A DNA stretch of 64,000 bases, from assembly GCF_009870125.1 (NCBI RefSeq), contig NC_046681.1:4973001-5037000 (forward strand). The letters run 5' to 3'. A program made the position numbers and the translations under genes. Below are positions 36,001 to 46,208 of the stretch, piece by piece (position 1 is the stretch's first letter; each line of letters begins with the position of its first letter). This DNA comes from Drosophila pseudoobscura (taxonomy: Eukaryota; Arthropoda; Insecta; Diptera; Drosophilidae). The notes below the pieces were generated by a model that saw nothing but the letters and a program-made list of their open reading frames with translations, was not told the origin of the DNA and made no database searches.

Positions 36001-38254
36001 GCAAATTCATTGAAATGGTAACGACTGTTTTTGGAATAATATTAATATTAAATATTAGTTTAAGATCTCTGTAAAATATGAGAACTGAGCTAGGAATCTA
36101 GGGAGGAGTTTTTGGAAGAATTCGTGTGCGAATTCGGAGAGTAGATCAGAAGTAAAGTCGTGAGCCATGGACCACTACTATATTTAAAGCTGATCTACAG
36201 ATTATCAGATTCATTGCATCATTGCATCAGTAAAGAACCAGCCAGTGGTGGACTATATTTTCTTCTGTTCAGAGATCTTTCATTCCATTCTAATACAAAT
36301 TTGTTTGTGTGCTCTTTTTTAGGATCCCGAACTCGGCTTTGAGCCACCATCGGCCAAGCGGCAACAGCGTCTGCCTGCCATCTATGGCAGCGATCAGAGC
36401 AGCAATCTCTCCTCGGTGGCCTCCTCGGTGTACACCTCCCCTGGCCAGAGCACCCAGGAGCTGCTGAGCATACGCAGCTCGCCGGCAGATGAGTTGCCAG
36501 AGGCCTCGCACAGTCCGCTCCCCGACAGCCCCGACAGTCCGCCCAGTCCGGATCGGGGCTCGGCCAAGCAGGCGCCCGTTGTAGTGCGCTACGCCGTGGA
36601 CCAGGTCGGCAGCAACAGTCTGGCAGCAGTGACAGAGCAGCAGGATCAGGAGGATGATGATTTGCTGGACGACAGCTGCGAGGAGTATTCGTATGACGAG
36701 GAGGACGAACTGGACGAGGAGGACGATGAGGAGATTAACTCATCGAACATTTCGCCAGCCTCCTCGGGCTCCAACCCGCCAATGACCGACTATGGGGCCA
36801 AAACCCCCCAAATGACGCTGAGCAACATCGTCAAGGACATGTCACAGCTCGAAGAGTACTCGGGCCTGAATTGCATGTCGCCGGCGGTGGAGAGCTCTCT
36901 GCGTCAGTGCCCCCTTCCGGCCCTAGCCTGGGCCAATGCGGCAGATGTGTGGAAGCTGATGTGCCATCGGGACGATCAGGATTCGCGTCTGCGCAGCACC
37001 ACCATGCTGGAGCAGCACCCGGGCCTGCAGCCGCGCATGCGGGCCATCCTTCTGGACTGGCTGATCGAGGTCTGCGAGGTGTACAAGCTGCACCGGGAGA
37101 CCTTCTATCTGGCCGTTGACTACCTCGATCGCTATCTGCATGTGGCCCACAAGGTGCTAAAGACGCACCTGCAGCTGATTGGCATCACGTGTCTGTTTGT
37201 GGCCGCCAAGGTGGAGGAAATCTACCCGCCGAAGATTGGCGAGTTTGCCTACGTCACCGATGGCGCCTGCACCGAGAGGGACATCCGGCAGCACGAAAAG
37301 ATCCTGCTGCAGGCCCTCGACTGGGACATCAGCCCCATCACCATCACCGGCTGGCTGGGCGTCTACATGCAGCTGAATGTTAACAACCGCACCCCGGCCT
37401 CGTTCATGCAGATCGGCAAAGAGAACGCCACCGAGAAGGCAGCCGATGATGCCTTCATCTATCCCCAGTTCTCGGGCTTCGAGTTTGTCCAGACCTCGCA
37501 GCTGCTGGATCTGTGCACCCTCGACGTGGCCATGGCCAACTATCCGTACTCGGTGCTGGCTGCGGCCGCCATTAGTCATACATTTAGTCGGTAAGTTCGA
37601 AGGCTCCTCCTCTGCGTAGGGATTGGCATTTCCTAACTTGGTTTTCTGCACTACAGAGAGACGGCCCTCCGTTGCTCTGGCCTGGACTGGCAGGTGATCC
37701 AGCCCTGTGCTCGCTGGATGGAGCCCTTCTTCCAGGTGATCTCCAAGAAGGCCGTCTACCTGCAGGTGAATGAGCAGAACGAACAGGTCAGCAACAAGTT
37801 CGGACTGGGCCATGTCTGCCCCAACATCGTCACCGACGATTCGCACATCATTCAGACCCACACCACCACGATGGACATGTATGTAAGTATCTCTCAGGAA
37901 GGCGTTAAAAAGAGAGTGGTTTATTAGGGATAGTTGCTAATCTGGAAACTCACCTTTTTGCAGGACGAATTGCTGATGGTCCAGGATGCGCTCCACGCTA
38001 TGCGAGTCCGGACCCAGGCCTCGCCGGCCACAGCGCTGCGCGCCCCGGAGAGTGTGCTCACGCCGCCTGCCTCTAGTCACAAGCCGGACGAGGAGCTAGG
38101 CGATGAGGAGGAACCGTCGGCGAACAGCAGCAGCAGTAGCGGCATAAAGAGCGGCGGCGGCATTAGAAGCTCCACTTCGTGTCACGCTGCCCATCGCGGG
38201 AATATTGCCACAGCTGGCAGCATAATGGCTGAGAACAGCAGAGGCAATCGCTGA
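24140..38254 (+). CDS. CycE: Cyclin E, type II isoform
   Basis: Coding segments are 24140-24159, 28157-28523, 36323-37590, 37657-37882 and 37964-38254: 723 residues (about 709 in D. melanogaster). The first exon (24027-24159, acceptor TTTTTAG) supplies only 20 coding bases. Its final AG plus the first T of the next exon make a serine, giving MGLYDKSFSTTSSTEPNGS, clearly homologous to the known type II start. The second exon carries Ser/Val and Ala runs and a basic KRKRR nuclear signal, and ends phase 0 at a GTGAGC donor. The rest is shared with type I. Cyclin E activates Cdk2 for S-phase entry and endocycles; type II is the zygotic form. It is probably E2F-driven, as consensus E2F sites cluster upstream. 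The poly-Ala run (about residues 57-77) comes from CAG/GCA repeats and is longer than I recall for D. melanogaster. Confidence 0.9.
24160..28156 (+). other. Cyclin E type II first coding intron
   Basis: GT-AG intron between the micro start exon and the second type II exon. No conserved coding frame. It contains a short tandem array (CTACTGTTCCT-like units, about 24890-24935) and a GC-rich dispersed repeat fragment at about 25975-26025. Nothing else recognised. Confidence 0.6.
25975..26025. repeat. Fragment of a dispersed repeat shared with the insertion at 40.9 kb
   Basis: Contains the core TCATGCGGCAGCGC followed by (A/T)C(C/T)TCGGT and a GG-rich tail. The same order occurs at about 40951-40990 inside the insertion that interrupts the F-box pseudogene. 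I do not recognise the parent element. Confidence 0.45.
29986..30014. repeat. (CT)n tract (GAGA-type)
   Basis: Uninterrupted CT run of 14 units, a potential GAGA-factor/CLAMP binding platform in the Cyclin E intron. Confidence 0.85.
32106..32200. repeat. Short imperfect tandem duplication
   Basis: GCAAAAACAACATACATGCG near 32106 recurs as GCAAAAACAACTTACATTGCG near 32163. Both are followed by GTGTG-C-TGA and ATGATGCTC. Confidence 0.6.
32677..32701. repeat. (CAG)n trinucleotide run
   Basis: Eight CAG/AGC units preceded by a GAGA tract (32651-32670). A GAC/ACG run follows at about 32760-32782. Confidence 0.85.
35035..35069 (+). promoter_or_regulatory. Candidate core promoter of Cyclin E type I
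   Basis: TCAGTT at 35035-35040 matches the fly initiator (A+1 at 35037). At +28 stands GGTAC, which fits the DPE pattern RGWYV at four of five positions. Downstream sequence turns abruptly A-rich and CAAC-rich, typical of a 5' UTR. No TATA box is visible. Confidence 0.4.
35037..35981 (+). other. CycE: Probable long 5' UTR of Cyclin E type I
   Basis: A-rich leader with repeated CCAACCAAC words and several short upstream ORFs, for instance one opened by an ATG near 35189. It leads unspliced to the type I ATG. A GT/GC repeat lies at 35904-35931. Confidence 0.45.
35904..35931. repeat. (TG)n/(CG)n microsatellite
   Basis: Alternating purine-pyrimidine run TG followed by CGCGCG, within the type I leader. 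Confidence 0.85.
35982..38254 (+). CDS. CycE: Cyclin E, type I isoform
   Basis: Segments 35982-36017 (12 residues, MKLEQKRKFIEM), 36323-37590, 37657-37882 and 37964-38254 give 606 residues, against 602 in D. melanogaster. All introns are GT-AG. The cyclin fold starts around residue 225; MRAILLDWL (about 251-259) and the following helices are nearly invariant. The N-terminal part has SP-rich motifs (SPLPDSPDSPPSPDR) and an acidic block. The C-terminal exon contains LTPPAS (about 542-547), the conserved Cdk/GSK3 phosphodegron recognised by the F-box protein Archipelago/Fbw7. Type I is the maternally supplied form in D. melanogaster and uses its own promoter, here probably near 35.04 kb. Confidence 0.95.
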
Positions 38255-39800
38255 GAGCTCCAGCGGATGCATCAAGCAAACACAAACACACACCACGCCC
38301 GCCCAAACAGTTTTACGTTAAGTGTTTCTTATAATTAAATTATTTATGTTAAGTGAAAAGTTATTAGTTGCCTAATTCCTATGCTAAAAAAATATTTAAT
38401 TTCAAATTTTGCAAGCGCCCTGGCCCCATATTTTTTTTGTTTCTTCGGCTAGATCTTTTTTTTGTGGCCTGATTTTCGCTCAGTTTAATATTTAAATATG
38501 TGTATTTATCCAAAATCAGAAATATAATCTTAAATGTACACTCCTAACTACCTACATATACACATCAAGATATGCACATAAAGAGAGCATAGATCGTAGA
38601 GCACACGAGGAAAACTGAATAGATCCTTAAATTCTAACAATAATATACCTGCTGAAAGGGAGCCAAGCCGAAAGCCAAATGCCGTAAGCTAACTATACAC
38701 ACAAATGAAACAATAAGAAATCGGAAACTGGAAACTATATATATATATATTACATGTATGAGTAAATTGTTGACAATCGATCAGATCATGTCCAGCAGAG
38801 CCAGAGAAACAGTCAGAGTCATCCGCTCATCAATCACCAATCATCAATCTAAAGATTAACGAAACTAAACTGACGGAAAAGCGATGGCAGGAAGTGAAAA
38901 TCACTTGACTAATCAACTAAAACTAGTATATAAGTTGAGGGAAGTGCCAGAACTAGAACCTACATATGTACATACGTGTATGCAGATGTAGTAACTAAAC
39001 CGACTAATGCTAAGACCTGCATTTCCATTCAACGATTAACCCCACTAACAATGAATCAAACATAGATACCCACTCACACAAAGACAACAAGTCCACAGCT
39101 GACACGGAGTGACAAAGAGTAATGGCATAATTGAAGCATACAACACACGAGTATATGTATATCCTGAATTCCTGAATTGAACGAAGACTACAGAAGAACA
39201 ACTGTAAAGAATACTTACCTTACGCATTACATGAGTGCACATGTAATGTAACATTTTTAATTTAGACTAATTTGCCATAATTTGCTAAGCAAATAAATCC
39301 TGTATATAAAGAAGAGAACACACACACACACGTGCAGACAAAAGGCGCACACCGACGAAACGCTAACTGAAACGCATATAGTATATTATTATATAAGTGT
39401 AGCATTTCTATATACGGCTACAATCTGTTTTGTATATTGAAGAGGCAATGCAGTGCCCCACTAGAAAATTATTATTAGTTGGATAGTTTAGGCATAGATA
39501 AAATTAAGTGTTCATATAATTAAGGATGGAATGAAAACAGAAAAACCACAAAAACAACGACTAAAAGAAAAGAAACAAACACAAAAAAATTGTATCTATT
39601 TATGTTTTATTTTTAGTTTTTAAAGGCAATATTAATTTGATTTTAAACAATTTCACAAGTACGCTTATACCCCGTTGATTCAATGTCAATAAACAATCCA
39701 TACCGGAATACACCTAAACAAACTATGAAAGTCATGTTGAATTCAACGGATAAATAAATAAATTTTTGTAAATACTAATAAATTTTATATTCTGTGGTTT
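38255..39800 (+). other. CycE: Cyclin E 3' UTR
   Basis: AT-rich and noncoding. AATAAA occurs at 39753-39758, 39757-39762 and 39777-39782, followed by a T/GT-rich stretch, so the end is probably near 39800. Two exact Pumilio recognition words (TGTATATA at 39301-39308, TGTAAATA at 39767-39774) are present. Confidence 0.65.
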
Positions 39801-40129
39801 TATTTGAGCTGCAGTGACAGCGGGAGTACATTTTAAGAGTTTTCCTGATACTTCGCTCTTTCTTTGAATATTCAACAAGTGCATCTGATGTGGGTATCTT
39901 CAAGTCCTTTTCCCTGAAATCTATTTGATTCCATATGATTTTTTAGCTGACTCGTCGCTCGTCCCCCCTCTACCTTAAAATTGAATATTTTTAATTTTCT
40001 AATAAACATAAACTTCCAAGTTCATTTTTGTAAAGTAAAAATTAACAATTTTAAGTCGTCGGGTGGATTTATTCATATAGTCACGCTATATAAAACGTGT
40101 AAGTATTTGGCATTAGATTTGCTAGTTCT
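39801..40129. other. Spacer after Cyclin E; left edge of duplicated unit
   Basis: No gene seen. From about 40055 (GTCGTCGGGT) the sequence resembles the region starting near 44764, marking the left edge of the tandem duplication described below. Confidence 0.5.
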
Positions 40130-41690
40130 CATCTTGTTCACCAAGTTCTTTGTTTATTAATATGGGATCAAATGAATAACCATCTATGAGTTTAACCAAA
40201 TGATTAGCATACAAAATAATAAGAATGTTAATAGGATCTGATGTAGTTGGATCTTTCCGCGCTGTAGTACTGTTCGCTCAGCCAGGTACGAACATTATGC
40301 AAAAAGTTCAATTTCGTGGCCCTTCAGGACGTCGAGAAGTGTGTTATTCGTAATTGACATGTCTATCAGAGCTATACAATGTTCTTCACCTGCAGTAGTG
40401 TCGCATGATACACGGAGATCCTAGAGCGTAGAAATATTGCAAAGATGCTGAACTTGTGCCTGCGACAAGTCGCAATCTTCCACTAAGGGAAGACTTTCCA
40501 GAGGAGAACCCCGTTTGTTCATCAACCCTTCGATGAACGAGTCGCGTAAAGAACCGTTATGAGACACCTGCAAATGTTGCAGTTTGGGCAACTGGCACAC
40601 CAGTTCATAGGGCACCGTAGAGTTGAAGTTATCTACGCCAGAATTTTAAAATAGTTCTTAATGATGATTTTACTATCTCCGAATGAAAGATATCGCAATT
40701 GTTTCATCATTTGGCTGTAATCCACCAACCTTTTTTCATCAAATCCATCAAAGAAGGACACATCCAGAGATTCCAGTTTAAGATCAAGAAAATAATATTA
40801 AATTAAATTCTTATTAAATTACTAATCCTTACACACCTTTCTAGTAATTAGTAATTGTAGTGGTATTTGTATTTTGATTACATGCTTAGTTTCTTAGTAT
40901 AATAGCTATCTTTCTTGCATGTTCGCGTTCGGTTCGGCTACGGGCCGTGCGTCATGCGGCAGCGCACCTCGGTCGGTTGGACGGGAGGAGGGCTGCGTTT
41001 TTCCTGGGTTCCGCGCGTAACAGCCTTCTGCTGGTTTCACACGGGCCACTTGACGGTGCAGTAACTGCATCGCCTCTTGAAAGATGCAGTCATTGCATGT
41101 CAACGTCCAAGAATACAATCCGCTACCTCCATGTAGGAAGCTTTCAACTTCAGGTTCCGTAGACACGTGAATTACTTGATATTTTAAACAAAATCCGTAC
41201 ACAAGCTATCATTCATTGGCAGAATAGCGCGCAAAAATGTGAGCTTTAGTAGGCTGCTCAAATCTCATTTTTAAAATATTCTATATTCGTACAGTGTCTC
41301 CGCAAAAGCACCAGTTGCGCATCGCCCATATTCTTCATAGATTAGCTATGCTCCCTAACAATCTGCAATCTGTTCCAATATCTTCGTTGCCAATCCTTTT
41401 TATGAGTTTTTATCAATGTTTGTAGCGGTGGCTTGCGTATCTCTTGACCATCTCTCCGATACACAGGTTCGATGATGCGAGCCTTAGCTGGTCTTCTACG
41501 TCCAGATACTCCATTAGCACTATCCAGCAATCCTCGTTTAAATCGAGAACAGTTGTATGTGAGGTTCCGACTTTGTTTTCCTCCGCATTGCGTTCGTCGT
41601 CGTTCCCAGAGGCTTTCTTCTTATCAGTGCTTTCCTTATTTTCCTCGACAACAGCCCTTGCCACACTACTACCGCACGGCGTTTCCACTC
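40130..41690 (-). pseudogene. Broken copy of the F-box/LRR gene
   Basis: Read from right to left, this keeps the F-box region (TVLDLNEDCWIVLMEYLDVEDQLRLASSNL; coordinates 41688-41413), middle LRR pieces near 41108-41200 and 40740-40780, and a C-terminal piece (PYELVCQLPKLQHLQVSHNG; 40421-40615). These match the intact gene at 44916-46190 in order, but the frames are interrupted by stops and frameshifts and by an unrelated insertion of about 310 bases. Its N-terminus is about 50 residues longer than that of the intact copy, so the ancestor probably had that extension. Confidence 0.85.
40793..41108. mobile_element. Insertion in the F-box pseudogene
   Basis: This block has no counterpart in the intact copy and splits two LRR-homologous segments. 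It is flanked by CAAGAA on both sides (about 40788 and 41109), a candidate target duplication. The left half is AT-rich, the right half GC-rich. Part of it recurs at about 25975. The family was not recognised. Confidence 0.6.
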
Positions 41691-41839
41691 ATTTGGCTTC
41701 TTGCGCTATGTTCTGTTCTGCTTAATATATCAAGCTTTGACCAAGTGAATTGGAAGTCTGGCCGGAAAGGGAATTTGTTTTCTTAAATGCACATAAATAA
41801 TTCATGGTATGGCTATTACCTACGTTGAATCGATGCCGT

Positions 41840-42008
41840 TCAACTGAACCGTCGATGATGGTTGTGCACGATGGATTGGACAACGCCAGCTGCCTCGTTC
41901 TCCCAAAGCCGGGATAATTGCGTGATCTTCAGCAGCTGCAGCCACGGGTTGATGAGTTGCAGGCTAACCGAGTCATACTCGCGGTCCAGCTTAAGCTCTG
42001 GATGCAAT
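41840..42008 (-). pseudogene. Terminal exon-like fragment of an unrecognised gene
   Basis: The minus strand is open for 55 codons from an acceptor-like CTCAG, beginning LHPELKLDREYDSVSLQLIN and ending at TGA (41842-41840). A donor-like TTG/GTAAGC and the upstream segment KNAQAYIGI lie at about 42070-42095. A shortened version with the same two segments is found at about 46212-46345. I do not recognise the protein. Exon phases do not join cleanly, which suggests decay. Confidence 0.45.
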
Positions 42009-42277
42009 CTGAGATTAGTTTTAGTTAATTTTTTGCTTGGTGCAGCGGCAATATATTCTTAGCGCTTACCAATACCAATATAGGCTTGTGCGTTCTTACT
42101 GGAACTAGCTTCGGAGTGCAGAGTCGTGTTTTTATGCTGGATCCTATTATACTTAGTTTTGTAGCGCCAGGTCTTACTCAAGGCTGCCTGTTCGTCACAG
42201 ATTTACTATTTCAGGGCCGATTTCTTTAAAATATATGAAGAATAAATTACACATGTCGAATTCAAAAACAAACGCTC

Positions 42278-42327
42278 TATCGATAGTTTCAGCAAAATTT
42301 GGTAAGGAAACATCGATAGTATCGATA
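42278..42327. promoter_or_regulatory. DRE/CGATA cluster
   Basis: TATCGATA occurs exactly at 42278-42285 and 42320-42327, with CATCGATA at about 42311-42318. These are DREF sites. Clustered CGATA words are also the binding pattern of the insulator protein BEAF-32. It lies about 330 bases upstream of the glucose-6-phosphatase-like fragment. Confidence 0.6.
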
Positions 42328-42658
42328 GTAACAGTAGGGGTACCACTTGTTATTTATTTGAAATCAAGAAAAAAACAAGATAATACAAAAATTAATTGTC
42401 TGCATTTCTTGCAGAGAATTTTGAAGAAATTTTCTTCACAATTTATGAAGAACTTTTTTTGTCGATGCCAATTCAGCTGCCAATAGTTTCCCCGATACAC
42501 ACAGATGCGCCATCCATTCAAAAGTACATATGTACATATGTGTGTATGCACTTAGCTAGCAAAAACAGAAAACGTGCGCCGTTTTTCAGCACTGTTAGAA
42601 ATCAGCTGGATGCTGGATAAATAAAGAAAAGGATAAATTGAATTTAATAAAGTGTAAA

Positions 42659-43115
42659 ATGGATGGAAATTCTTGGGATTTGGCTGTGAAAACGTACAAC
42701 CATGTGGTCACCGCAGAGCTACGCATCAACGAACTGGTGCAGGAGCGGTCTGTTGATATCCTTTGTGGATCCGCACTTCCAGAGTCTGTACGAGAGTCAA
42801 TCTGGTGATTCCCCAGTGCGGCATCTACAGCCAGGCTCTGCTCACTCGGTTGCTCTTTGCGGTTGGCCTGGCCAGCACGCTCAACTCCTTTGCCAAGTGG
42901 TACGCGCCACTTACTTATTCCACTTACTTCGCAATGCAAGACTGACTGCTCTCATCTCCCACAGGATACTTCCCGAGCAGCGTCCTTTGTGGTTGCTCCG
43001 AGAGATCTACGCCAGCAATGTGCGCAGCCCCAGCCCCGGCGTCGCATTGGAGAGCCATCCGCTGAGCTGTGAAACGACTTGCATATCCGGGCACGGAAAA
43101 TGGTTCGGGCAATGC
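42659..43115 (+). pseudogene. Decayed glucose-6-phosphatase copy retaining an intron
   Basis: It begins with ATG (MDGNSWDLAVKTYNHVVTAE...), then shifts frame at least twice (SFVDPHFQSLYES, then GIYSQALLTRLLFAVGLAS). A GT-AG intron at 42900-42964 restores KWILPEQRP across the junction, exactly the KxxxxxxRP motif of the PAP2/G6Pase superfamily. CETTCISGH follows, corresponding to CETGPGSPSGH of glucose-6-phosphatases. After SGHGKWFG the similarity stops and the C-terminal half is missing. The frameshifts and truncation make it nonfunctional. Retention of the intron shows DNA-level duplication, not retroposition. Confidence 0.75.
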
Positions 43116-43172
43116 TTCGATTTAATTCCCTTCGATACATTTCGAATATTGTTCAAATATCAGTGTGACTAA

Positions 43173-43984
43173 TGGAGGTTTTTTTTTAATCGTTTTAATC
43201 TGCAGTAGAGATAATACATGAAGGTGAGGTAGAATTTCCGACGGCAGCTGCCGGCCTACGCACACGTTCCTGTTCCATGTTACAATAATCCAGATCGGCT
43301 TTATATTCTAACGATTTCTTTTGCCTATGAAATTTAAGAAAGGACTTTGCCTTGAAATCGCACTTCTAGGAATTTCTGGAAAGTCGAATATCCAATTGAA
43401 CGCTTCCTTGGCCTTCTCTGAATCGACAATATAATCATCGAGAGGTACCACCTGTTTTTTCGTTGATGCAAAAGCGTGATATTCTTGGAAATTAAGTAAA
43501 TTGGCAAGTCCACTATTTTATACTCGAAGAAGTTAAGTTTTCTACAAAAATTATGACCCAATGAGTGTTAAATGTTCTCTATGTTATTCGTATACAGCTT
43601 CAGATTCATTGAATGCCTAAGTTGAAGTTAATAGTTCCTATCAGCACACCTCTGTCAATCACAAAATGATCTCTTCTACGGTTTAAGAAACCATTGAACT
43701 CATTAGATTTACAGGGACCGCCCCACCATACACGCGTACACTCCAGAGATCGACGGAAAATTTGGCGCAAAAGCTGCAATAAAATATTGTCTTTCCTCCA
43801 CTAACCGGTTTTGAACAATCCTTAGGTAAAGTCATATTTCCTCAATAAAATCTACATTTGCAATCATATATTTCATATCCACCATTTGATTGAACTCCAG
43901 AACAACATCTAGTCGAAAAACATTTGGATTGAATACATGATGTGTAGGAATATATTGTACTATAAGTTACATAAATCATCCCTT
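43173..43984. other. AT-rich region between pseudogene and integrase relic
   Basis: No gene found. Scattered minus-strand segments near 43700-43900 could be further retroelement debris. Confidence 0.4.
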
Positions 43985-44345
43985 GGTAGAATGCAATGTC
44001 AGTAGGTTTTTGAAGCTGTTGATTACTTTTTCGGTAGAGCTTTTCATATCTATACTATTAAAGTAAAGAAATTTTAAATTTGTTTTGCCTGCGTATGCAA
44101 ATGATCACTTTCATGCAGAGTTTACCTCCTGCCACCAATAAAAAGTTCCAACGTCTTCTCGATTATTCGGATTCAAGTGAATGTGTTCAATAATAAAATC
44201 GGTAAACGCGTTGACAACAATCGTAAGATATTTTGATCCGATTTTCACCTTTGCATGCACTAAATGTAATGTGTAGTCAATAGTGGTAAAAGATGATCAA
44301 TCGTTGCGGCACATTCTTACACTGGAACTATAATTGTATGAATTT
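43985..44345 (-). mobile_element. Relic LTR-retrotransposon integrase fragment
   Basis: On the minus strand a short frame includes KYLTIVVNAFTDFI, which corresponds to the integrase-core pattern (I/V)LVVVDAFTKF of gypsy-type elements, preceded by a TTIDYT..LVHAK segment and followed, after breaks, by SSTEKVINSFKNLL. Stops and substitutions show that it is old and inactive. No LTRs were seen. Confidence 0.5.
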
Positions 44346-44915
44346 TTACATTTTATTTCATAGTAATCCTCACTGACGCTTTTTATGATCGTTTGTATTG
44401 TACAGTATATTCTAAAATATGCAAACAATATCGAGGTTTGATTGGTATTAAACAAGCAGTACCTATATTTTTATTTTTGAATATCCGAAACATTAAAAAC
44501 ATTTCCAGTAAGGAATTCACAAAATAAAAACAACAAAATTTAGCATGATACAAACGTATTGTAGAAATTGTAGAAATGTGGTGTATTTTGTCAGTTTGAA
44601 TTGAATTGACTACGAAATATTCGCATTGTATGATCGGAAGATTGCCTGTGTATAGTATACTTCTTTTCTCTGTGCTTTGCCTCCGTTACGTTGCTGGCCG
44701 TTATTCTTGTCATTTCGCACTAAGAGAGAAATATCTGCCAGAAAAGTGTTAAAATACTGCAAAGTCGTCGGGTTTGATCAATTCGTATAGCCAGCCGAGT
44801 AAAGCACAAATAATGCAAAGTTTTTTTTGGCAATATTTATTGCTTTTCCATTATTTAACTCCCATAAAGACATTTTGGTATATTATTCTGGAAAAGATCG
44901 GTGAATTTGTTAGTT

Positions 44916-46190
44916 TTAATCTCGTTCAGCGAGTTCTTTGTTTATTAATATAGGATGTATTGAACCCTTATTGATTTCAAACAAAGGACTGGAATAAAAA
45001 ATGTCGTCTATAGTGGCACGAAAATATCCGAGATAGATAGTGATCTTCCCGCGCTGTTGTCTCTGTTCGGTCAAGCACGTACGAACACTATTCACAAAGG
45101 AATTGTCTATTATAAGTTGTGCATTATCTTGTAAATTGAGAACTTTTAGGCGGGGAAGGCCTTTCAGGAGGTCCAGAAGTTGGTCATTCGTAATTGGCAT
45201 GTATATGTGCAGGTATAGTAGGTTCTTTAGGTTTAGTAAGTCCTTTAAGGGAAGAGTGTCGCAGGATACTTCGAGTTCCTTGAGTGTAGAAATATTGCAA
45301 AGATGCTGAACCTGATCCTTAAACAATCTGTCAGGCCACCCCTCCAGGATAACGCTTTCTAGAGGAGAACCCTGTCTGTTGACCAATCCTTCGATGAACT
45401 TGTCGTGTATAAATATGATATGAGTCACCTGCAAATGTTGCAGTTTGGGCAACTGGCAGACGAGCTCATAGGGAAACTTTGAATCGACTACGTCTACGAG
45501 AAAAGACAGACATTCCAGCTGCTTCCAGCTCGTCACCAGACTTTTGAAACTGTTCTTTCTGATGTTTCTAATACCTCCAAATTTAAGATACCGTAATTGC
45601 TTCATTGTTTGGCAGCAATCCACCAAGCTCATTGAATCGAATCCACCACAGGAAGACACATCCAGAGATTCCAGTTGATCAAGAACATGCAATCCTCTTC
45701 CGCCATATGAGGTAGCATTCAACTTCAGTTTCCGTAGAAACGTGAATTGTTTGAGATTGTAAACAAAATCCGTACACAGGCTATCCTCCATGTCCAGATA
45801 AGCGTTCAAGGATTTGAGCTTTTTCAACTTGTATAGATCGTCCCATCCGCGCCTTCCCGGTCGAAAGGACATTTTCAATTGTGTAAGATTCGTACAGTGA
45901 CTCCGCAGGACCCCCAGGTGCTGATCGCCATTGGAACTATAATCCCATTCGGACTCGTAGCTAACCAGATGCTCACCAACGATCCGTAACAATTGTTTCA
46001 GATATTCGTCACCAATCCTTCCCGTGAGCGATGCATCAATATTTTTGTACCGATGGCTTGCGTATATCTTGACCATCTCTCCGATACACACGTGCAATGA
46101 AGAGAGCCTTACCTGGTCTTCTACGTCCAGGTAATCCATTAACTCTATCCAGCAATCTTCGTTTAAATCAAAAACAGTTGTGCAAGACAT
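44916..46190 (-). CDS. F-box and leucine-rich-repeat protein
   Basis: 424 residues from the ATG at 46190; a slightly longer frame upstream starts only with GTG, so the ATG is chosen. Residues about 5-45 (VFDLNEDCWIELMDYLDVEDQVRLSSL) form an F-box-like motif, which in other proteins binds Skp1 in SCF ubiquitin ligases. The remainder consists of about ten irregular leucine-rich repeats (LKKLKSLNAYL, LPKLQHLQV, LPRLKVLNLQ) that would choose a substrate. A single uninterrupted frame with no intron seen. It belongs to a rapidly evolving fly F-box/LRR group; I cannot name the orthologue. The broken copy at 40.1-41.7 kb and the unrelated exon fragment just upstream (46.2-46.4 kb) show that it sits in a segmental duplication. 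A deletion beside its start may have shortened the N-terminus by about 50 residues. Confidence 0.8.
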   Translation of the reverse strand: MSCTTVFDLNEDCWIELMDYLDVEDQVRLSSLHVCIGEMVKIYASHRYKNIDASLTGRIGDEYLKQLLRIVGEHLVSYESEWDYSSNGDQHLGVLRSHCTNLTQLKMSFRPGRRGWDDLYKLKKLKSLNAYLDMEDSLCTDFVYNLKQFTFLRKLKLNATSYGGRGLHVLDQLESLDVSSCGGFDSMSLVDCCQTMKQLRYLKFGGIRNIRKNSFKSLVTSWKQLECLSFLVDVVDSKFPYELVCQLPKLQHLQVTHIIFIHDKFIEGLVNRQGSPLESVILEGWPDRLFKDQVQHLCNISTLKELEVSCDTLPLKDLLNLKNLLYLHIYMPITNDQLLDLLKGLPRLKVLNLQDNAQLIIDNSFVNSVRTCLTEQRQQRGKITIYLGYFRATIDDIFYSSPLFEINKGSIHPILINKELAERD

Positions 46191-46208
46191 TCTTACTTTC
46201 ACTTCCTC

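Noticed and set aside
37157..37861. 234-codon minus-strand frame
   Set aside because: Shadow of the Cyclin E cyclin-box exon.
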